A stretch of 64,000 nucleotides of DNA from positions 18,640 through 82,639 of the forward strand of contig JADGKB010000062.1 of assembly GCA_027604185.1 (NCBI GenBank), in the 5' to 3' direction. The position numbers were made by a program, and so were the translations under genes. A model generated the notes under the pieces. The model searched no databases and was not told where the DNA came from. It saw only the letters and a list, made by a program, of their open reading frames with translations. The DNA comes from Boothiomyces macroporosus (taxonomy: Eukaryota > Chytridiomycota > Chytridiomycetes > Rhizophydiales > Terramycetaceae). This document shows positions 58,357-64,000 of this stretch, in pieces. Every line of letters begins with the position of its first letter. Position 1 is the stretch's first letter.

Positions 58357-58725
58357 AGATAATGGAAATATAGATAATTACAATTTGACTTCTCGATAGC
58401 GATACCAATAAAAATATTTTTAGATGAATCTTTAGCCTATTTTTAGAAAATGGTCTTGTGCTCACTTTTTCTGTGTTCCGCAATTTAATTAAAGCAATAT
58501 GGTCCAAGCGGATTGGAGGTCTTTGAAGGGGAAATATTCGGACCCGCCTATTCGATGCAATAGTAACTTTTTAGTTGAAGCGATTCGAACTGTATGAATT
58601 TTGTTTACAGCAATGTCTGTGAGAGGTGGTACAAAAAGTCTTTGCGCAAAGCCTCGTGCCTATTTTAGGCCCGTCAGAATGCCACAATAGTTTAAAAGGC
58701 CCACACACACCGGAAAAACAACCTC
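58357..58725. other. Intergenic region, no gene seen
   Basis: This 369-bp gap lies between FAM72 and the hydrolase on the same strand. A TGGTCCAAGCGG at 58500-58511 resembles a tRNA A-box, and GATTCGAACT near 58580 is B-box-like, but the arms do not pair. GTTTAAAAGG near 58691, about 35 bp before the hydrolase ATG, could be a TATA-like element. Otherwise nothing notable. Confidence 0.4.
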
Positions 58726-60082
58726 ATGGCGGACTACAGAATCAAATTGAATACAAGCCTTATGCGGTCAAAGCATATAGAAAAGGTGCTTGAATTTGAT
58801 GCCATTCACCATGACCAACCTTTGGATTCCAACACAAAATCTCTAGGAAGAAAACATATCACTGAAAGATCGTTGTCTGAAACCTCTCTGAAACCAAAGC
58901 AAATAACTACTGTAAATAGCTGGCTAACGTTAGACAGTTGGAACTAAAGGCTTGAAAACCCTTCTGCACACTTTCAAGGATAAAATCACCTGGGGACACT
59001 TGCTCACAAAGGGGAGGAAAGCTACTGCCCCTGTTCCTCTCAGCGCAAAGGTTACCAAGATTTCAATTGCAAGAAGGGACAACATCAAGATTGAAAGCTG
59101 TTCAAAATTAGATAATTCTGGAACTTTCAATGCAGAATGGATAGATTACAAGGAAGAAATTCCAAAAGAAAGAGTAATTCTGTATATTCATGGTGGAGCG
59201 TTTGTATTCGCCTCCAGAAGAACTCATCGAAGTATTACTTGGAGATTGTCAAAGTATGCTGAAGCAAAAGTATTATCAGTAGATTATCGATTAGCACCTC
59301 ATAGCACTTTTCCTGCACCTCTAATTGATGTACTCTCTGCTTATCAGTACCTCATTGACCCTCCTTCTCCTGATATGGTGAAATACAAACCAGAGCAAAT
59401 TACTTTTGTTGGTGATAGCGCTGGAGGTTGCTTGGCTATTGCATGTATGTTGTATTGTAGAGATTCTGGTACTTTGCCAGTGCCTGGGGCTGTTGCAACT
59501 ATCGCGCCTTATGCCGATCTCTCTCACAGTTTGCCTGCTTGGCAAATCAATCAACTCTATGACTATCTTCCACATGGCGCTGATGATCCAAAGTTTATAT
59601 CTGAAAGTAGAACAAACGTCTATCTAGCTCATGATTCTGATATGAATAACCCGTACGCCTCTCCAATTCTCGCTGCTGAAACGGATGTTTCTCTCCCTCC
59701 CATGTTGATTCAAGTTGGTGGTGCAGAAAGAGTTCGCGACGATGGTATCTACTTGTCTGAAGTCACTTTTAAAAACTCTCCAATCAGGCTTGAAATTTAC
59801 GAAGAGAGCGTCCATGTCTTTCAAATGTTTGCACCTGTAGATAAATTCAGCAGAGTCGCTTTGGAAAGAATGGGATCGTTTGTTAAAGCACAGACTGGTG
59901 CAAGTGCCTCATATCCGCCGCTGGAACGAGAGAGCTTGAGGATACTTAACGCTCCAGGATTCCCTGTCCAGGAAATCCACGATGCTATGGGCATTATTGA
60001 AGACGGGATCAAGGTGTGCGTAGAGAAAGGGGTTTGGGAATCAGAGTTGAAAGATGGTGTTTTGAATGTAACTTTAAAATGA
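58726..60082 (+). CDS. Alpha/beta hydrolase, hormone-sensitive-lipase (fold-3) type
   Basis: Exons 58726-58911 and 58934-60082; one 22-nt intron; 444 aa. The oxyanion-hole motif HGGAF, nucleophile elbow GDSAGG, a later NPYASPIL segment holding the likely acid residue and ESVHVFQMF with the catalytic His are in the HSL-family order and spacing. YRLAPHSTFPAPL is also typical of the family. It should be an esterase or lipase with an intact triad; the substrate is unknown. The first ~70 residues are a basic leader without a signal peptide. Its TGA at 60080-60082 lies 32 bp before the next gene's ATG, or overlaps an alternative upstream ATG as ATGA. Confidence 0.88.
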
Positions 60083-60114
60083 AAAATTGTATCTTGAAAT
60101 TTTGCTTTTTTCTA

Positions 60115-60845
60115 ATGCGAATTAACTCAATCTTTTTGTTTCTGGTAACGCTGTTTTCCGTCGTCCAATGTTGGGAACCAGAAGATCAAGCGATATTCGA
60201 GCTGCAAGACGCTCTAAAGAAGGTGGATCCAAAAGCCAACTTTTACTCCATCTTGGAAGTGGATAAAACTGCTGATACAAAGACGATCAACAAGGCTTAT
60301 CGCAAGGTATCCTTACAGTATCACCCAGATAAGAATTCCTCTGAAGAAGCAGCAGCGTTATACAAACTGTTGACTTCAATTCAAGCAACCTTGAAGAACA
60401 AAAAGTTGCGTGCTCTCTATGTATTTGGTATTAATTCTAGGACAAACATCTGAAACGAGGATTCCCTGTATGGAGAGGAAACAATTACCATTACAATAGA
60501 TTTGAACCTAGTGTACCGTTGGTAATCTTGATGGTTCTTTTATTTGTTTCGTTTGCACAGTATTTGACTGCTTGGGCAATGTATTACAAGAGAAAACTAA
60601 CACCACCAGTCGAGGAAGAAAAGGAGACCATTAAAACCTACACGCAGTTAAAAAAGGAACTCAAGAAACAAAAGGATGCTCCAGTTATCAGCAAAAAGGA
60701 ATTTAGAAAGGGAATTTCATCTGAATCTATCAAAGTAGAAGAACAAGAAATCCCAACTCCGTCTATCATGGACGTGGTTATTGTTCAACTCCCAATGTGC
60801 ATTTATTCCAAGTTTACCAAGTCAGATAAACCAAAGGCAGAATAA
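60115..60845 (+). CDS. ER membrane DnaJ (J-domain) protein, Erj5-like
   Basis: Exons 60115-60420 and 60441-60845; one 20-nt intron; 236 aa. The ATG at 60115 gives a good signal peptide (MRINSIFLFLVTLFSVVQC); an in-frame ATG at 60079 overlaps the upstream stop. The J domain spans about residues 40-105: NFYSILEVDKTADTKTINKAYRKVSLQYHPDKN, with the HPD that stimulates Hsp70. It lacks a typical Gly/Phe region. Then come GFPVWRGNNYHYNRFEPSVP, one transmembrane helix (LVILMVLLFVSFAQYL) and a basic cytosolic tail. With a lumenal J domain it would recruit BiP/Kar2 at the ER membrane, like fungal Erj5 or animal DNAJC1 types. Confidence 0.85.
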
Positions 60846-60871
60846 AGACTTGAAATTTTTATTTTTTTTTC

Positions 60872-62382
60872 ATGTCAATATTGAAAGAACGGTTTAAATC
60901 TTTTCCGATTAAATTGCAACGCAGCAAGACCAGAGGCAGATTTGCTATCGCAGAAAAGAATTTAGAGCCAGGTGATATTGTGCTTGAAGAAGTCCCAACC
61001 GCATTTGTCGTTTTAAAGTCATTTGCCCAGCAATATTGCCAAGTGTGCCTCTCTCACTCAAAAAATGATCAGTCAAAGCAAATATTTGGGGTAGGAAACA
61101 GCAGTACTGACTTGATCACATGTATGGATTGTAGAAAACAATGCTACTGGTGTAGCTCAGAATGCAAAGAAAAGGATTATATACATACTTTTGGATGTAG
61201 ATATATTGCAGAGTTGCCTGGTATTGCGGGAGCTGCTTCAGTTGATTATAATTTGCTAAGATTGCTCCTGTATATCATAGTACACAGACATTATGAACAA
61301 GCAACTGCTTTCAAATACCAGCAAACAGAATATGAAATATTGAATAGCCTTGTTTCCCATCACAAGTCATTTGATTCAAAGTTCAAGGATGCAGTCCATA
61401 TAGCCTGTCAAGACTTACAGGACAGTTTTTACAAGAACGATTTTACAACGATAAATGTGGAGGATATGGTCAAACTAGCCTGTAGAATTAACTCTAATAG
61501 GTAATTTGTTTTTTACACAGTCATGCGATTCAAGATCCAGAAGGAATAACAAATTCTGAAATAGGCGTGGGAATGTTCCCACTGGTTGCTATGCTTAATC
61601 ATTCGTGTGCACCTAACGCAGTATTTGTATCGAGTCATGGAGGCAAAATGGTTGTACGAGTTGTTAAACCAGTTCTTGCTGGCGATGAAATTTGTGTTTC
61701 TTATGTGGATTTGTTTGCACCAAAATGGGAAAGGCAGGGTAAACTATTGACATCAAAGTTTTTTTGGTGTGAGTGTAGTAGATGTAACTATGTGGGCGGG
61801 TCGGTAGATCCTGATTTGTTTATTGACTCCTTACTGTGTGAACAGTGCAGGAATACTTTGAATGACGGATATTGCCAAAGCTGTTGTAAAGGGTATGGAA
61901 GTGACTACGCTCAAGGCGTAATTGCCAAAATTGGTGTTGAAGATGCAATGGACTTATTCAAGGCTGGAATGTTTGACTCTGCTGTTATTGCACTCTTGCA
62001 ATGCTTGGCTACTGCAGAAAGACTGCTTCATCCAGACCATTATCTAATACTCACCATTTGTATCAACCTCGAATCATTGTATTCTCGTCTGCATCAGTTT
62101 ACCAAAAGTATCTTGTATTCAAAGAGGGCAATAGATGTTATGGCAAGAATTGCACAGAACTCTGGACTTGGAGAAAACTTGCCTGAGCTGTCAAATCTGT
62201 ATGAAAAGTATTCTCAATTGCTGGAAATTTGTGCTGAAGGAGCAAAAGAAGGATTGATAGTTGGTGAGTATTCTGCGACTAAGTTCAAAGAAATGGCCAA
62301 TCATGCAAGAACTTCATGTTATAATATACGGAAAGTCTGTTTCGGAAAGGAAAGCATTATTACACAAGCAGTGTCAGAATAA
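60872..62382 (+). CDS. SMYD-family (split SET with MYND finger) lysine methyltransferase
   Basis: Exons 60872-61500 and 61521-62382; one 20-nt intron; 496 aa. Order: start of SET (GRFAIAEKNLEPGDIVLEE), MYND zinc finger (CQVCLSHS, CMDCRKQCYWCSSECKEKDY, then H-x3-C in HTFGC), I-SET helices, the SET core (PLVAMLNHSCAPNAVF, AGDEICVSYVD), post-SET cysteines (CECSRCNY, then an extra CEQCRNTLNDGYCQSCC zinc-like cluster) and a C-terminal TPR-like helical part (HPDHYLILTICINLESLY). This is the full SMYD1-3 plan. The NHSC and YVD catalytic motifs are intact, so an active lysine methyltransferase is expected. The extra Cys cluster after the post-SET region is notable. It starts 26 bp after the DnaJ stop. 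Confidence 0.9.
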
Positions 62383-62484
62383 AAAATAGCCCGTCGCTTA
62401 CATTATATTTAATAGCATTTGAAATCAAACTCTATACATTAGCAATAATATCGCGATTAGACGGGAAAGTATTTCCTAGTTTAC

Positions 62485-62648
62485 ATGGCGAGTATTGCTC
62501 TTCTTGAGCTTAAAGAATTGGTTGCGTTTTCTAACAGTACCGAAATGGGTTTCTCTCGCTGCTAGCCTCAGCAGCATTATGGTTCTCAAGCAAGACCATC
62601 CAACCGAGAGAACTCCTCTTAAAGAGATCAAATACTACTAAAGACTGA
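62485..62648 (+). CDS. Doubtful small spliced ORF
   Basis: ATG at 62485, a possible 23-nt intron at 62549-62571 (starts GTTTCT, ends CCTCAG) and a TGA at 62646-62648 would give 46 aa beginning MASIALLELKELVAFSNS. A rival splicing in another frame gives a 38-aa product ending TPLKEIKYY. The presence of two solutions and no family match make this a low-confidence call. Confidence 0.2.
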
Positions 62649-63099
62649 ATAGACAAGAGTCTCAAGAAATAGATATACATGGGGTAGTTTCAAAGGAACG
62701 GTACTCGTATAATCCACGAAAGACAATTTCCAACAAACATAAGTTTGGAAGTAATAATCCTGCTCTACTATACTAATCAGAAATCCCACAGAGGCATTTG
62801 ATTTGCTTTTACCTCGATTAAATCCACCTTGATTTTAAATGAAATAATTTTTTACTGATTCGACGTTCAATCTCATGTATCGCAGATACCAGAGAATTAT
62901 TCTATTCCATGCTTATTCTTGGATACTAAGTGATTCCAACTCGTTTTATATTCCAAACAGATACGAATTCCTGTAGGGTAAAACAAGAGTGGTTGTCCCT
63001 TACAACCGAAATTCCTGACCTGTTTGACAAGATACTGACTGGTAATTTATTCGTATAAAATCCCTTTAAATTCATAATCGCAATATGCGCATTTCGTAT

Positions 63100-63120
63100 C
63101 ACTGCATGAATTATGCAGTG
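63100..63120. other. Perfect 8-bp hairpin
   Basis: CACTGCAT at 63100-63107 and ATGCAGTG at 63113-63120 are perfect inverted repeats around a 5-base loop GAATT. It lies in the gene-poor stretch. It could be a dimeric protein-binding site or chance. Confidence 0.4.
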
Positions 63121-63655
63121 GACTGCATCTATAACTCGCAAGAGACAGTCGGCAGCAGGGCTCAGGTGCTTATTGCCTTTCTAGTGATTTCCCAATACGC
63201 TAGCCCATGGATTGGAATGTGATGGATCAATGCCGGTCTCGCTTCAACCAAACACCGTGATTGTCATTCGTTTGCAGGACAAATACCCGCAATCAAACAG
63301 CAATCAGGATCTCTGGATTTTTCATATTTTTAATAAATATTATTCCAATTCTATTCACCTCATTGTTGCATTGCCACATTGTAGGGCATTGTCTAGCACG
63401 TATTGTTTGCGAAAAGTTTATTCAAATAAGCTTTGCAAAATTCGAACCTTAATAGCTCTTGCTTTATTTTTGATTATTGCTTGATCCAGAGTAAAGGAGG
63501 AGCTTGGTTATGGCTGTCTGGCTGTTTAGTCAAACCAACTGCAAGAACGTGCGAGAGGTGCATGGATCTTTATTAAATCCTTATTTAATATCAGCAGAAT
63601 CTGCAATGGCGCAGCACAGTATAAGTATTGATTTCGTGCCAAGTATTTTTTCCAA

Positions 63656-64000
63656 ATGATCTACGTGCTAATTGACAAGATTTCAAGAAAGGTTCCTCTC
63701 CAAGAACCAAACACTATTGCCTATGCAATCTTGAAGCTCGCAGTCTCTGCTGCATACTTTATGTTCAAACAAGTGAAGAAAGTTGTTGGGATTTGTGGGG
63801 AAATGCTGCCAGGCTCTAAACCCTTGCGAGCCGGTCGAAGCCGCCAAACGAGAGGTAGCTACCAACATATAACTTTAGAACCGTCCCAATCAAATAGATC
63901 TGGTATGGTCAACCGTCCCGGCATTTCCGAAGCTGAACTCCAAAGATTTCCTGGTAAAGCAAGAACCACACCAAAAGGTAACAGTTTAGTAACAGCAGAT
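63656..64000 (+). CDS. 5' part of an unknown gene running off the right edge
   Basis: From ATG at 63656 the frame stays open for 115 codons to the window end. The product begins MIYVLIDKISRKVPLQEP, has a helical stretch with modest hydrophobicity (TIAYAILKLAVSAAYFMF), then a basic, Ser/Arg/Gln-rich region (RAGRSRQTRGSY, EPSQSNRSGMVNRPG). I do not recognise it. Possible donors GGTAAAG near 63955 and GGTAAC near 63979 mean an intron may begin close to the edge. A 345-bp open frame in AT-rich DNA is unlikely by chance but is not proof. Confidence 0.45.
   Translation, partial: MIYVLIDKISRKVPLQEPNTIAYAILKLAVSAAYFMFKQVKKVVGICGEMLPGSKPLRAGRSRQTRGSYQHITLEPSQSNRSGMVNRPGISEAELQRFPGKARTTPKGNSLVTAD

Larger units (their letters stand above)
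62383..63655. other. Longest gene-poor stretch
   Basis: No convincing gene is seen over about 1.27 kb. It holds one weak spliced candidate (62485-62648), a hairpin at 63100-63120, and several short ORFs around 62926-63141 (-) and 63212-63484 (+) without recognisable features. One frame near 63320-63450 is hydrophobic (FFIFLINIIPILFTSLLHC) but overlaps other equally open frames, so I do not call it. Confidence 0.4.

Noticed and set aside
58496..58600. Possible tRNA (A-box-like TGGTCCAAGCGG, B-box-like GATTCGAACT)
   Set aside because: Acceptor and T-arm sequences do not pair and the spacing is poor.
63212..63484. 90-aa ORF and overlapping hydrophobic frame
   Set aside because: Two frames are open over the same low-complexity AT-rich DNA, with no recognisable domain and no clear splice solution.
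1..64000. CRISPR arrays, bacterial operons, integrated viruses or transposons
   Set aside because: No spaced direct repeats, integrases, transposases, reverse transcriptases or terminal repeats were seen. The three tandem arrays lack unique spacers.

Overview
This window is AT-rich nuclear DNA from a eukaryote, most likely a zoosporic (flagellated) early-diverging fungus or close fungal relative. Fungal markers are a chitin synthase, a Zn(II)2Cys6 transcription factor, an HMG-box factor of the fungal mating-type kind and two Ran1/Pat1-type kinases. A CEP19 protein and a complete 3002-residue CFAP54 (central-pair C1d protein) point to a working centriole and motile flagellum, which most fungi have lost. 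A Rozella-, aphelid- or chytrid-like lineage would fit, but the sequence alone does not settle which.

The key to reading the window is that nearly all introns are about 20 bases long. I placed 76 introns by hand. 74 of them are 18-24 nt, almost all GT...AG, usually with a CTAAC/CTAAT/TTAAC-like branch sequence a few bases before the AG. The exceptions are one of 31 nt and one of 63 nt that looks like three abutting introns. Removing them joins apparently broken reading frames into full-length family members, and every spliced CDS length is a multiple of three. Gene starts were moved to the ATG that gives the family's N-terminus.

Layout. 1-5173: 5' part of the GPI-anchor enzyme PIGN/Mcd4 (-), CEP19 (+), chitin synthase (+). 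5176-10980: focadhesin and a Ran1-like kinase (-). 11653-13416: HMG-box factor (+), divergent from that kinase. 13459-20334: VPS8, malonyl-CoA decarboxylase and a METTL23-like methyltransferase (-). 20480-26028: small unknown protein (+), second Ran1-like kinase (-), SENP8 protease (+), RINT1/Tip20 tether (-), F-box-like protein (+). 26272-28455: TBC Rab-GAP and a four-TM protein (+). 28459-34448: acylated helical protein, Set3-type PHD-SET protein and cohesin acetyltransferase Eco1 (-). 34668-43782: CFAP54 (-). 43960-50789: Zn2Cys6 factor and a giant disordered scaffold (+). 50834-52843: coiled-coil RING protein (-). 53139-62382: glycogen phosphorylase, Sel1-repeat protein, FAM72, alpha/beta hydrolase, DnaJ protein and SMYD methyltransferase (+). 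63656-64000: start of one more gene.

Common themes are endosome/ER trafficking (VPS8, RINT1, TBC GAP), ER and wall biogenesis (PIGN, chitin synthase, DnaJ), chromatin and cohesion (Set3, Eco1, SMYD), flagellum (CEP19, CFAP54), and starvation or meiosis-type signalling (kinase-HMG pair). Genes are packed tightly: convergent stops are as little as 2 bp apart and same-strand gaps are often 30-60 bp. I saw no tRNA, rRNA, CRISPR array or transposon.
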